From: Erwinia sp. S63
GTDB lineage: Bacteria > Pseudomonadota > Gammaproteobacteria > Enterobacterales > Enterobacteriaceae
Length of the DNA: 64,000 bases
Assembly (NCBI RefSeq): GCF_016625195.1
Contig: NZ_JACVUP010000010.1
Span: 62,001 to 126,000 of the forward strand
Direction: 5' to 3'
Position 1 is the stretch's first letter. The number at the start of each line of letters is the position of its first letter. Below, in pieces: positions 51,865 through 60,673 of the stretch. The notes beneath the pieces were generated by a model. That model did no database searches. It worked only from the letters and a program-made list of their open reading frames with translations, and was not told the origin of the DNA. The position numbers and the translations under genes are program-made.

Positions 51865-52902
51865 TCAGGCAATTTTACGCAGTAAGAATATAAGAACCGG
51901 TGCACCAAATACGGCGGTGATAACACCAATGGGAATCTCGTTTTCATGCCCAATCAGTCGCCCAACCAGGTCACCCAACGTCACGGTGATGGCACCCAGG
52001 CCCAGAGTGAGCGGGATCATCAGTCGGAAATGATGACCGGCAATCGCACGTGCCAGATGCGGCACCACGAGTCCGATGAACACGATCGGTCCAACCGTAC
52101 CCACCGCACTGGCGGCCAGCACACAGGAGAGCAATAGCTGCAGCGTGAACTGACGCTGATAGGAAAAGCCAAATGAGCGCGCCACCGTTGAATCAAAGCG
52201 CAACATTTCCAGCGAACGGTGAATGAACGGCAGCGCACCGAGCGCCACAATGCTCCAGGGCAACAGGAAACGTACATGCTCCCAGCTGCGCGCATACAAG
52301 CTGCCGGATAGCCACTCAATCAACACTTCAAGTCTGTTTGAACCCCAACCGGCAATTAACCCAATAGCCAGCGCGTGCAACACTGCACCAACGGCGATGC
52401 CACACAGCGTGATACGAATCGGCCCGAGGTTGTTGCGCAGCGCCAGACCGTAAATGAGTACGCCTGCCACCAATCCCCCGAGGGTGCCAATGGCCGGCAG
52501 CCATGCAAGCGGCAACGTTGCCAGTGCGGTTGAACCGGTTAGGTGGATATAGACGGTGAGCAACAGAAATAGCGTGACCGAGAGCGTGGCGCCCTGGGAT
52601 ATTCCCATAATAGAAGGATCGGCTAAGGGATTGCGGGTGATGGTCTGTAGCAGCAATCCCGCAACCGCCAACTGCATGCCCGCCAGAATACCGGTAAGAA
52701 TGCGTGGCAAACGGATATCCATGATAATTGAGCGTGCCTCAGGGGTGCCCGCCCCCTTCAACACGGCCAGCACGTCGTGAACACTGATATCGGCCACGCC
52801 TAAAAAGAGAGATAGCACGAAGGCCAGCAGGATCAAGGTGAGAAAAGTGCACGCGTACCAGAGTGAAAATCTGGGCGCCAGAGGCTGCATCTCTGCGGTC
52901 AT
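51865..52902 (-). CDS. FecCD-family ABC permease, second subunit
   Basis: This is a 345-residue inner-membrane permease with about 10 hydrophobic helices, of the FecCD/BtuC type. The family patterns include RLPRILTGILAGMQLAVAGL near residue 64 followed by LLQTITRNPLADPSIMGIS, a mid-protein WLSGSLYARSWEH near 195, and VGPIVFIGLVVPHLARAIAG near 274, the coupling region to the ATPase. It overlaps the first permease by four bases and would form the heterodimeric channel with it. It carries the metallophore-metal complex inward. Confidence 0.94.
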   Translation of the reverse strand: MTAEMQPLAPRFSLWYACTFLTLILLAFVLSLFLGVADISVHDVLAVLKGAGTPEARSIIMDIRLPRILTGILAGMQLAVAGLLLQTITRNPLADPSIMGISQGATLSVTLFLLLTVYIHLTGSTALATLPLAWLPAIGTLGGLVAGVLIYGLALRNNLGPIRITLCGIAVGAVLHALAIGLIAGWGSNRLEVLIEWLSGSLYARSWEHVRFLLPWSIVALGALPFIHRSLEMLRFDSTVARSFGFSYQRQFTLQLLLSCVLAASAVGTVGPIVFIGLVVPHLARAIAGHHFRLMIPLTLGLGAITVTLGDLVGRLIGHENEIPIGVITAVFGAPVLIFLLRKIA

Positions 52903-53897
52903 AGGTGGCTCCCGAGTGAGAAATCCCGACGTTGTACCAGCCAGATAAACACCGGTCCTCCCACCAGCGCAGTGAGAATACCCACAGGCAACTCTTGCGG
53001 CAGTGCAACGGTGCGCCCGATGACATCTGCAAGAGTCACCATCAAAGCCCCGAGTGCTGCTGTCAGTAATAGCTCCCCGCCTGCTTCTGCGGGTTTCAGG
53101 AGGCGGGCAATATGCGGTGCGGCCAGGCCGACAAACGCCAGCGGGCCGCCGACAGGTGTAATGCCGGCCACAGGCAGAATCGCCAATAACAGCAGGAACG
53201 GCTGCCAGAAACGCAGGTTGACGCCCATCCCTGCAGCCGCTTTATCGCTGATGGCCATGAGCCGCAGCACGCGATGACTGGCAAACAGACCGCAAACAGC
53301 CAGCAGCACCCAGGGCAGCATAAACAATAATTGCGGCCATGAGCGCCCCTGAAATCCGCCGGAAATCCAGAACAACAAAGACGGTACTTGTGGACCACTG
53401 GAAAGGATAATCCAGGTGGTTAACGCCCCTAAAAAGAGGGATACCGTTATGCCGCCTAGCGCCAGATGCAACGACTGCCCATTGCTACGTCCCGCCAGGC
53501 TAAAGGTGACGAAAGCGGCCGCGAGCCCTCCGGCCAACCCCACAAACGGGTAATAGACTGAGGATATCCAGGGCAGATAAACGAAGCAGAATACGATAGG
53601 CGTGACGGCTCCGGCCGTCACGCCGGTCAACTCCGGTGCCGCTAACGGGTTACGCGTCAGCACTTGCATCACATAACCTGACAAGGCCAACCCGCAGCCT
53701 GCCAGCATCGCGGCAAGACTTCGCGGAATGCGAATACGCCACACCAATATCGAGTCAATGTGCCCATCGGGATGAAACAGCGCATGCAGCAGTGCAGAAG
53801 GCGCGAGCGCCTTACTGCCTAACGCCGCGCCCATCATGATCACCCCCAGCGTGATGCACAGGATCAGGAGAGCCTGTAAACGGGTTCTTCCTGCCAT
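52899..53897 (-). CDS. FecCD-family ABC permease, first subunit
   Basis: This is a 332-residue permease with about 9-10 hydrophobic helices and the FecCD signatures: RIPRSLAAMLAGCGLALSGY near residue 51 followed by VMQVLTRNPLAAPELTGVT, the FWISGGFQGRSWPQ segment near 177, and VGGPLAFVGLAAPHIARLL near 248. It pairs with the second subunit encoded next. Its start overlaps the last base of the preceding binding-protein gene, so translation is coupled. It is the same type as siderophore importers of Fec, Fhu and staphyloferrin systems. Confidence 0.94.
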   Translation of the reverse strand: MAGRTRLQALLILCITLGVIMMGAALGSKALAPSALLHALFHPDGHIDSILVWRIRIPRSLAAMLAGCGLALSGYVMQVLTRNPLAAPELTGVTAGAVTPIVFCFVYLPWISSVYYPFVGLAGGLAAAFVTFSLAGRSNGQSLHLALGGITVSLFLGALTTWIILSSGPQVPSLLFWISGGFQGRSWPQLLFMLPWVLLAVCGLFASHRVLRLMAISDKAAAGMGVNLRFWQPFLLLLAILPVAGITPVGGPLAFVGLAAPHIARLLKPAEAGGELLLTAALGALMVTLADVIGRTVALPQELPVGILTALVGGPVFIWLVQRRDFSLGSHL

Positions 53898-54871
53898 TAT
53901 GCGGACCTGATACTCGCCGGAATAAATTTCCCCGCTTCGTTTTTTACATCAACTTTGGGGAAGTGATTGGGATAGAGATAGTGCGCGGCCTCTCGCAGCA
54001 CAACGCTGCGGGCAATCGGCCCATTACTTTCAACCCAGTGGTCGCCTACGTAGAACACGCGTTTATTTTTAACGGCCGATAACATCGGCCAGATTGGGTT
54101 ATTCTCATGTGGACGATCCGGACCGCTGTCATAGACAAAAATAACCTCCGGATCGCGTTCCAGCATGGTTTCCAGACTCAACTCTTCGCCAAATCTACCG
54201 CCTTTGCTCATTGGCCCGACGATGTTATTTCCGCCCAGGGCACTCACAATCGATGCGGCGGTATTTTCAGTGTGGAATGAGAAAGGTGTGTCCCCCGCCC
54301 ACATGATTTGATAGCGGGGATGCGAACCATTGGGCGCCTTCGCCAGAATGTCCTTCATCTCCTCGCGAAACGCATTATTCAGCTCGGTGCCACGTTGCGG
54401 CTGGCCAAACAGCTCAGTAAGCTGCGCGACTTCGTGGTAACTCTCCTCTAGCAACTCCATGTTGTAAGCAATATATGGCGCTATTTTGGCAAACTGTTCC
54501 GCGTGCGCTTCGGTATAGCGACGCATGGCGACGATGACATCAGGACGAACCTGGGACAATAATTCCAGATTCGGTTTCGCGCGCTGTCCAACAGAGGTCA
54601 TTTTTTTAGTCAGCCCCAGCAGAAACTCAGGCTCGCGTCCGGGCGTCATGTAAGTGACCGCTACAGGCATGATGCCCAGCGTCAGTGCGACATCCGCCGC
54701 CAGATACGAGATGGAGGCGATCCTCTTTGGCATAGCCGGCAGCGTAACGCTGACATTGCGTTCATCGGTGATTTGGATCGGCTTACCATCCGCGGCAAAG
54801 CTACGATTGACGCTAAAAACGGCCATTCCAACGATTGAAGTTTTCAGAAAACTGCGGCGATTCATTCCCAT
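53897..54871 (-). CDS. Tat-exported metallophore-binding protein
   Basis: This is a 324-residue FecB/FhuD-type substrate-binding protein. The N-terminus NRRSFLKTSIVGMAVFSV is a twin-arginine signal (RR at residues 5-6) cleaved near SFAA, so it is exported folded. The mature part has ITDERNVSVTLPAMPKRIAS, VRPDVIVAMRR near 106 and a C-terminal half with ALGGNNIVGPMSKGG and LERDPEVIFVYDSG, all typical of ferric-siderophore binding proteins. It lies between the MATE exporter and the two permeases in the metallophore operon. The window has another binding protein (47110), so the region may handle two complexes or two forms of one. Confidence 0.92.
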   Translation of the reverse strand: MGMNRRSFLKTSIVGMAVFSVNRSFAADGKPIQITDERNVSVTLPAMPKRIASISYLAADVALTLGIMPVAVTYMTPGREPEFLLGLTKKMTSVGQRAKPNLELLSQVRPDVIVAMRRYTEAHAEQFAKIAPYIAYNMELLEESYHEVAQLTELFGQPQRGTELNNAFREEMKDILAKAPNGSHPRYQIMWAGDTPFSFHTENTAASIVSALGGNNIVGPMSKGGRFGEELSLETMLERDPEVIFVYDSGPDRPHENNPIWPMLSAVKNKRVFYVGDHWVESNGPIARSVVLREAAHYLYPNHFPKVDVKNEAGKFIPASIRSA

Positions 54872-54902
54872 TTTTTTCCTGCCATGGCTTAGTTAAGTGA
54901 GA

Positions 54903-56312
54903 TTATTTCAGTGCTTGCTGTGTGAGATTTTCAGGATGCTGTAGTTGTCGCAATTCGCGCAGAAAGGAGAGCCACAGCAAAATGCTGGTGACGGCAAAGC
55001 CGAGGCACAGGCCAAACCATACGCCGAATCCCCCCCACTGCGTGGTGAAAGCACAGAGTGCCATCACCGGAATACCCACCACCCAGTAACCCGCCAGCGT
55101 GTTGATCAGCCCCGCGCGCGTGTTTCCCAACCCGCGCAGCAGACCGATGCAAACATTTTGCGACCCTTTGAAAAACTGGTGTGCGATGGCAAACCACAAC
55201 AGCACCGAGGCGGTTGCACTGAGTTCAGGGGTATTGTGCGTATGGGTGAATGGCCACAACACCGCCTGGGGAATAAAGAGATAAAGCAGGCCAATCAACC
55301 CCATCACGCCAAAACTCAGGGTAAAACTGCGGCGAGCGATAGGCGCAATATGGTCACCTTCGTGACGACCGACGGCACGGCTCACCAGAATGGAGGATCC
55401 CTGTGATAAACCGATATTCATCTGATAGACGATATAAGCGAGCTGATTAACGATATTGGATGCCGCCAGCATGACCGGACCAAACATGCCCATCAGCAAA
55501 GTGGCAATGGAGGTGATGGCTGCTTCAGAACCGTAAGTCAGGGCGATCGGTGTGCCCATCCGCACGATGCGGCGGATCTCACTCCCCTCTGCCCGCCAAC
55601 CCTCCAGGGTAAGCAACGCGCTTAGCTTTTCATCACGCTGCACTTTGCGCAGGTAAACCAGAAAGGTCCAGAGCTGTACCAGCGTGGTCGCGAGCCCAAT
55701 GCCCGCCAGACCGAACGTGGGTAGCCCAAACCAGCCATAGATAAACAGACAGTTGAGCAGAATATTGATGCCGATAGAGGTGAGTGTAACGGCCAGCAAC
55801 GAACCCGCGCGACGCATTCCTACCGCAAACTGGCGCAGGACATTCAGCCAGATCATCGGCAACAAACCAGGTGCGAGGGTGAACATGATGGGCAGGGTTA
55901 AGTTCACCACCGCCGGGCTTTGATGGAGCCAACGCAGGCCATATCCCAGCCCAACCAGCAACAATCCTCCAGCGATTGCACTGAGGGTTGCGACCGCAAA
56001 TGCCGCACGTAAAATGCTCTGCACTTCGCTCACGGACTGTTGATCCAGCGTGTGGCTGCCGCTGCGTTTTTCACCGCGCCCTACTGCGGCTGCGATTTGA
56101 TTACCCACGCCAGTCACCATACCAACGCACATCGTGCGCAGTTGGTTATAAAGCAGCAGGGCGAGCCCGCCCGCGGCGACTGCCTGCACGCCCAGCGTTC
56201 CCATCATTAATAAATCGGTGCTGGTCAGAGCGACCTGTGCCAGTTGCAAACCGATAATCGGACCCGCTAAAGCCAAAATACTCCTGTAAGAAGGAAACGC
56301 TGTCGCCGTCAC
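54903..56312 (-). CDS. MATE-family exporter, probable metallophore efflux
   Basis: This is a 469-residue inner-membrane protein with about 12 hydrophobic helices of the NorM/MATE group. It starts SYRSILALAGPIIGLQLAQVAL, with TSTDLLMMGTLGVQAVAAGGLAL following, a repeated half beginning near residue 245 (EIRRIVRMGTPIALTYGSEAAI), and IGLSQGSSILVSRAVGRHEG near 307. MATE proteins export cationic or amphiphilic compounds by Na+ or H+ antiport. Its place between the diaminopropionate genes (4 bases upstream) and the import genes makes export of the newly made metallophore its likely job. The SbnD exporter of staphyloferrin B is MFS-type, so the exporter type differs here. Confidence 0.92.
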   Translation of the reverse strand: MTATAFPSYRSILALAGPIIGLQLAQVALTSTDLLMMGTLGVQAVAAGGLALLLYNQLRTMCVGMVTGVGNQIAAAVGRGEKRSGSHTLDQQSVSEVQSILRAAFAVATLSAIAGGLLLVGLGYGLRWLHQSPAVVNLTLPIMFTLAPGLLPMIWLNVLRQFAVGMRRAGSLLAVTLTSIGINILLNCLFIYGWFGLPTFGLAGIGLATTLVQLWTFLVYLRKVQRDEKLSALLTLEGWRAEGSEIRRIVRMGTPIALTYGSEAAITSIATLLMGMFGPVMLAASNIVNQLAYIVYQMNIGLSQGSSILVSRAVGRHEGDHIAPIARRSFTLSFGVMGLIGLLYLFIPQAVLWPFTHTHNTPELSATASVLLWFAIAHQFFKGSQNVCIGLLRGLGNTRAGLINTLAGYWVVGIPVMALCAFTTQWGGFGVWFGLCLGFAVTSILLWLSFLRELRQLQHPENLTQQALK

Positions 56313-56316
56313 GTGA

Positions 56317-57369
56317 TTATCCTCCCGCAGCCAGAGGGATTTGTGTGGCTAAGGCAATCGAAGCCTCATAGGCATTAAACAGGCGATGCAGACGTTGATG
56401 AGCGGTCTCATCCAGCAAACCCCGCGCCTGAAGCCATTCATCGCTGTAAACGCTTTCCAGGTATTTCTCACCGGCATCACAAACCAACACCACAATAGTG
56501 CTATTGGGTTCAACCAACGGCAGACGCTTCAAAGCCACGTGGATCGCCGCTCCCGCCGTTCCACCCGTCAGGATCCCGGTTCGGCGAGCCACCACGCGAG
56601 ACGCCGTAAAAGCATCGACGTCAGTGATATTTAGGCCTTCGTCGATGTAACGCATGTCAACATTTGGCCCCACTGTAAAGCCGCCTGGCGCGCCTGCCCC
56701 GGTCTGATGGTATTGTCCGGCCGGGCCACCGAAGATGATAGAGCCCACTGGCTCTACGCCGATGCTGGTGACATCCACGCCGCGTTGGCGCAACGCTTTC
56801 ACCGTGCCACATAACGTCCCACCGGTGCCCACAGCGCCGATGAAGTAATGCAGTTCCCCCTTGAGATCGTCTGCCAGCTCCGCAGCGAGTCCGTCATAGC
56901 CCCGGTTGTTGTTCGGGTTGTAATGCTGATCGGGCCAAAATGCGCCTGTCGATTCAGCGATTTCAGCGGCGATCCGACGACGTTCCACCGTGCTGGGTCC
57001 GTCTCCGTTAGGTTCGGCGAAAACCAATTGAACACCCATCGCCTTCATCGCGCGCAGTTTGTCAGGAGACGCATGGTGATCAACCACCGCGGTGAACTGA
57101 TAACCTCGCTCGATGGCCACCAAAGCCAGCCCGGAACCGGTATTACCTGAGGTCGGCTCCACGATGCTGCCGCCGGGTTTTAATTTGCCATCACGTTCAG
57201 CCGCGAGGACCATCTCACGCGCCATCCGGACTTTGCAGGAACCGGTGGGATTAAACTGCTCCAGCTTTAGCAGAAGACGACTGCCGTTCCCGATGCGGGC
57301 CAGTTCAAACAGCGGAGTGTGGCCAATCAGTTCTGAGCAGCGTGTTTTAATCGTTGAGGATGACGTCAT
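56317..57369 (-). CDS. sbnA: SbnA-like 2,3-diaminopropionate pathway synthase
   Basis: This is a 350-residue fold-type II PLP enzyme of the cysteine-synthase superfamily. The PLP lysine is Lys46 in NPTGSCKVRMA, followed by the substrate loop EPTSGNTGSGLA and the phosphate-binding GAVGTGGTLCGT near residue 184. The SbnA group condenses O-phospho-L-serine with L-glutamate to N-(1-amino-1-carboxyl-2-ethyl)-glutamate, which SbnB then oxidises to diaminopropionate and 2-oxoglutarate. The sbnB-like gene is in the same operon, which supports this role over plain cysteine synthesis. The start overlaps the decarboxylase stop by four bases (ATGA). Confidence 0.88.
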   Translation of the reverse strand: MTSSSTIKTRCSELIGHTPLFELARIGNGSRLLLKLEQFNPTGSCKVRMAREMVLAAERDGKLKPGGSIVEPTSGNTGSGLALVAIERGYQFTAVVDHHASPDKLRAMKAMGVQLVFAEPNGDGPSTVERRRIAAEIAESTGAFWPDQHYNPNNNRGYDGLAAELADDLKGELHYFIGAVGTGGTLCGTVKALRQRGVDVTSIGVEPVGSIIFGGPAGQYHQTGAGAPGGFTVGPNVDMRYIDEGLNITDVDAFTASRVVARRTGILTGGTAGAAIHVALKRLPLVEPNSTIVVLVCDAGEKYLESVYSDEWLQARGLLDETAHQRLHRLFNAYEASIALATQIPLAAGG

Positions 57370-58697
57370 TGATCTCTTCTCCAGATTAACTTTCCGTTTT
57401 CTTCAGTGATGACAAGCTTTGGTGGCAGAGCCAGTTGATGGAATTCGCTCTCGTTTTTATCCATCTGGTAGCCGGCGGTATTGGGGTAAGCGATAAGGTC
57501 GCCATAACGCGGTTGTGTGGGGAAACGGATTTTGCGCCAGGTGAGCACGTCATATTCCATGCAACTGGCGCCGCCAATTGCCGCCATAACAGGGACTTGT
57601 GGACGGGAATCGCCCATCTGAACCAGCACGGGATCGGGCAAGAACTCGCTGTTTTTCCACTGTTCAGACAGGCTCATGCTCAGCCCTGCCACGGTGACCA
57701 TGCCGTATTCGGCAATGCGCTTGTATCCCTGCACAGGGAACAGACTTAAACCTGCGCCATCAAGCAGCGCCCGACCCGGCTCAAGGTACAGCGCTACGTC
57801 AGCCTGCCTGAGTGCCTCGGCAAGTGAGCCAGCCCCTTGGGTGCTATCAAGAATCGCGCCCAGCATGGATGCCCCCGTCGGGCCCTGGAAATAGGGGTAA
57901 AAGCGTTCGAATTTTTTCTCCGCATGGAACTGGCCAGGATGAAGTTCGGCATTAAAACGCGCCCAGTCTTCTTCGCTGACATAGCGACAGGCGAAACCGC
58001 CACCAATCGAGAGTGACGAGCAGGGAAAACCTGCTTCTCGCGCTTGTTTGACCTGCTCAAGCAGCCGGAAGGCGAACTGCGCGCGCGGCTCAACGGCATA
58101 GCCATCAAGATGGAAAGAAAAACCCTCCATGACGATTTGTTTTCGCACCTGATGGCAGCGGTGCAATGCCGCTTTAAGATCTTCAGAATTAAAACCAAAG
58201 CGGCTAATGCTGTTCTCTGGCTGCACGCGGAGCAGAATGCGCAAAGCAGCCGTTTTTCGGGTCAGCGTGATAGCGCGCTCCAGTTCGTCAAGCGCGTCAA
58301 TCGCCAATGTTGCGCCATGTTGAGCCGCCAGCCAGATCAGCTCGTCGCTTTTGGCCGCACCGGTCACCCCGATCATGTCGCCTCGGATACCGTTAGCCAG
58401 CGCATGCACAAACTCCGGTACGCTCGCGACATCCACCGCCCCCTCCAGCAGCGCGATTTCACGTAACCAGGCCGAGGCTTTATTGGCCTTTTTGCCGTAA
58501 TAGACTTTGCCCTGAACCTGCCGCCGTGAAAGCTCCTGCTGAAACGCACGGTAATTGTGAGCAAAGGTGGAAGGATGGATCAGGTGGCAGGGACCTGGCA
58601 TTGCACGCTGGATTTGCAGCAGGAATTCGCTGTTCGAGCGTACGGCGGTTGCCCACGGACGCTCCAGCGCGGGAAGAGTGCTCGTCATCATTTCCAC
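57366..58697 (-). CDS. PLP-dependent decarboxylase (Orn/Lys/Arg/DAP group IV, SbnH-like)
   Basis: This is a 443-residue enzyme of the alanine-racemase-fold decarboxylases (diaminopimelate/ornithine decarboxylase type). It has the N-terminal barrel motif YYGKKANKASAWLREIALL (PLP lysine), the barrel landmark FSFHLDGYAV near residue 204 where family members have HxGS, GGGFACRY for phosphate binding near 243, EPGRALLDGAG near 325, and a C-terminal GGASCMEYDV with the catalytic Cys of the dimer partner. In staphyloferrin B synthesis SbnH decarboxylates a citryl-diaminopropionate intermediate; here the acceptor is unknown. Sits between the sbnB-like and sbnA-like genes, with overlaps at both ends. 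Confidence 0.85.
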   Translation of the reverse strand: MEMMTSTLPALERPWATAVRSNSEFLLQIQRAMPGPCHLIHPSTFAHNYRAFQQELSRRQVQGKVYYGKKANKASAWLREIALLEGAVDVASVPEFVHALANGIRGDMIGVTGAAKSDELIWLAAQHGATLAIDALDELERAITLTRKTAALRILLRVQPENSISRFGFNSEDLKAALHRCHQVRKQIVMEGFSFHLDGYAVEPRAQFAFRLLEQVKQAREAGFPCSSLSIGGGFACRYVSEEDWARFNAELHPGQFHAEKKFERFYPYFQGPTGASMLGAILDSTQGAGSLAEALRQADVALYLEPGRALLDGAGLSLFPVQGYKRIAEYGMVTVAGLSMSLSEQWKNSEFLPDPVLVQMGDSRPQVPVMAAIGGASCMEYDVLTWRKIRFPTQPRYGDLIAYPNTAGYQMDKNESEFHQLALPPKLVITEENGKLIWRRDQ

Positions 58698-59683
58698 AAC
58701 TCCACACGGGTGCCTCGCCCAGCGGCGATGGCTCGGGTGGCTAATGCATGAGCAACCGGGATGTCGGTGATGATCATTCCACTGCTAAAAGCAAAGACGC
58801 GGTCCTGTTCAGAATGACGTCCCGCTTTGCGCCCCACCACGATATCGGGAAGCTCGGCGTCGATTCTGACCTCACCATTGGTACCGGCTAAGCGTGAACC
58901 TGTGACACCCATTTGCCCCTGGTTGGTGGCAATGGCGTAATCTGCTTGCCCGAGCGCACCCGCTTCTACCCCTTTGCTGGCAACGGAGATCAGTAAGCCA
59001 CCGGGTTTCATCCAGCCAGTCTGGATTTTCGGGTGAGCAGCGCGACCTGATGCAGCGATAACAATATCCGCCTCAGCGACAGCCTTCTGCACATCCTCAA
59101 CCAGCTCGAGGGAACGCGACGGAAAATGCCGATCAAAAGCAGCATAGGTTGCTGCAATACCCTCTGGATGCGTGCCATGAAAGCGAAGCGTTTCCAAACC
59201 TGGCAGGGCGCTAAGCAAGTAAGGCAGCGTGTTTATGCCCTGTGCACCCGTACCCAGCATCAGGACCGAGCGCGCAGATTGGCTGGCGCAATGCCTGGCA
59301 ATGATGGCGCTGGTAGCAGGTGTGCGCGATGCGCCGACCTTCTGACAATCCATCCAGGCAAAGGGAAGCCCAGTGGCATCATCGTACAGGCTGATAGTCG
59401 TGTAATATTTCTCCGCACTATCATTGCCCTGCCTGTATGACGTTTTAAAGCCTAATTGCTCCAGCGCACCGTCATATCCCAGCATTGAATAGGAAACGGA
59501 ATCCCGCGATGCATCAGGCAACGGCATCATTAATTTCGTCGGGCAACGTGAGCGGCCATCTGCGTATGCTCTATACGCATCTTCGACTAATTGAATAACT
59601 TCTGACGGCGGCAGTTCAATATCAGATAAATCTGAGCGCGTCAGGACATGTACAGCAGGTGTATGTATATAGGACTTTGTCAT
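58688..59683 (-). CDS. sbnB: SbnB-like diaminopropionate dehydrogenase
   Basis: This is a 331-residue member of the ornithine cyclodeaminase/mu-crystallin family. It starts with HVLTRSDLSDIELPPSEVIQ, has the Rossmann motif VLMLGTGAQGINTLPYLLSA near residue 140, EADIVIAASG near 205 and VGRKAGRHSEQDRVFAFSSG near 283, the family C-terminal pattern. The SbnB subgroup oxidises the SbnA product with NAD to give L-2,3-diaminopropionate and 2-oxoglutarate. It is the first gene of the eight-gene operon; a 16-bp palindrome lies 18 bases upstream of its start. Its end overlaps the start of the decarboxylase gene by 10 bases. Length is normal. Confidence 0.88.
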   Translation of the reverse strand: MTKSYIHTPAVHVLTRSDLSDIELPPSEVIQLVEDAYRAYADGRSRCPTKLMMPLPDASRDSVSYSMLGYDGALEQLGFKTSYRQGNDSAEKYYTTISLYDDATGLPFAWMDCQKVGASRTPATSAIIARHCASQSARSVLMLGTGAQGINTLPYLLSALPGLETLRFHGTHPEGIAATYAAFDRHFPSRSLELVEDVQKAVAEADIVIAASGRAAHPKIQTGWMKPGGLLISVASKGVEAGALGQADYAIATNQGQMGVTGSRLAGTNGEVRIDAELPDIVVGRKAGRHSEQDRVFAFSSGMIITDIPVAHALATRAIAAGRGTRVELWK

Positions 59684-59700
59684 AATCGAGTCGTTATCCA

Positions 59701-59716
59701 GTAATTGTTCAATTAC
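59701..59716. promoter_or_regulatory. Palindrome directly upstream of the metallophore operon
   Basis: gtaattg and caattac flank tt as a perfect 7-bp dyad, 18 bases before the sbnB-like start codon. It could be an operator or a short hairpin in the leader. It is not a Fur-type sequence. Confidence 0.45.
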
Positions 59717-59814
59717 AAGGAAGGCAAAAGCTAATTTGCCCGGCTATCGATACGACATGCTTTACATTGCAAATACAGGCTTTAATCGAGCCCAAAAAGA
59801 AATTCTAATGAATC

Positions 59815-59829
59815 ATAAGTTTCACTTAT
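59815..59829. promoter_or_regulatory. Dyad in the promoter region of the metallophore operon
   Basis: ataagt-ttc-acttat is a perfect 6-bp inverted repeat, about 130 bases upstream of the sbnB-like start. The minus-strand sequence next to it (ggataatacgataag) has weak Fur-like character. Candidate regulator site only. Confidence 0.35.
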
Positions 59830-59970
59830 CGTATTATCCCGTGTAAATAAATGTCAACCATTTATTTTAGCATGCGACAACAACTCAATAAAACAACAAA
59901 AGCATATGATTTTTATGGATAAAATATAAAAATATTTCTTTTTACCAATAACCTTTTTAAAAGGGTGGTT

Positions 59971-59984
59971 TATGTAATTACATA
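59971..59984. promoter_or_regulatory. 14-bp perfect palindrome upstream of the metallophore operon
   Basis: tatgtaattacata is fully self-complementary and shares the gtaatt/aattac core with the palindrome at 59701-59716. It lies about 290 bases upstream of the sbnB-like start. The two may bind the same dimeric regulator. Confidence 0.35.
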
Positions 59985-60464
59985 CAAGCTGCCACGTGAA
60001 ATGTAGCTACAGATATAAGAGGTTTTTTATGGCCTATAGAGAAAGGTATAGCGGGGTAATCATCGTTTTTTTGTTTCAATTTTTTATTTTTATCCCTGAA
60101 CTCGCTCAGCTTTAAGAACTTTAACAATCTGACACTTGTAAATTTAAAATAGGGTGTAAGGGTGAGCGCATTGAATACTACATTTTGATTAGTTGTAACT
60201 ACATTAAGCAGGGTGCTGACATCCTGATTCGACTTTAGAAATCGATAACGGAGATTCACGTCACATCGTGGTGGGTGATCTGCACTTCCTTGCGGAAGGC
60301 AGCCACGACGGATTAATGGCTAAGCAATGTGCATTCACCATGTTTTTTAGGCACACCTGGCGGGAAAGTCCCTTTCGGCTAACGTCATGTGAAACTGCGT
60401 CAACTTCCCATCGTCGCAATACAATCAGGCTTCACGACCTGAAACGTCATGTCTGCTCTTTGCG

Positions 60465-60671
60465 TCAGGGTTCATTCTCGAATGGGCCGGTATAATCGAA
60501 ATAACCGTTGTAACAATCCAAAATAACATTCTCAGAGTAGTGCCCTTTCTCGCCAAACACCGTTAACTCACCAGACCAACTGTTGTCGAAGAAGGTTGGG
60601 TAGGCATTGGGTCGAAAAAATGACAGACTCTGATATATCTGACTTATGTACAGAGTGTTAAGGGTTACTAT
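60465..60671 (-). pseudogene. Remnant of an unknown gene, C-terminal part
   Basis: On the minus strand an open frame of 68 codons without a start codon reads like real protein: FRPNAYPTFFDNSWSGE, then LTVFGEKGHYSENVILD and GYFDYTGPFENEP before the stop at 60465-60467. Coherent aromatic/acidic composition supports a coding origin, and the missing 5' part indicates truncation. The family is not recognised. It ends just left of a small membrane-protein gene on the other strand. Confidence 0.5.
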
Positions 60672-60673
60672 TT

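Larger units (their letters stand above)
59684..60464. other. Promoter region of the metallophore operon and uncalled sequence
   Basis: About 780 bases. The left part (to about 60000) is very AT-rich and holds the palindromes listed separately. The right part has short open frames on both strands (for example 59978-60259 minus, GTG start) without family resemblance or a good ribosome site. Nothing else can be supported. Confidence 0.5.

Noticed and set aside
59978-60259. 93-codon minus-strand frame upstream of the metallophore operon
   Set aside because: GTG start without ribosome site; overlaps the palindrome region; no family.
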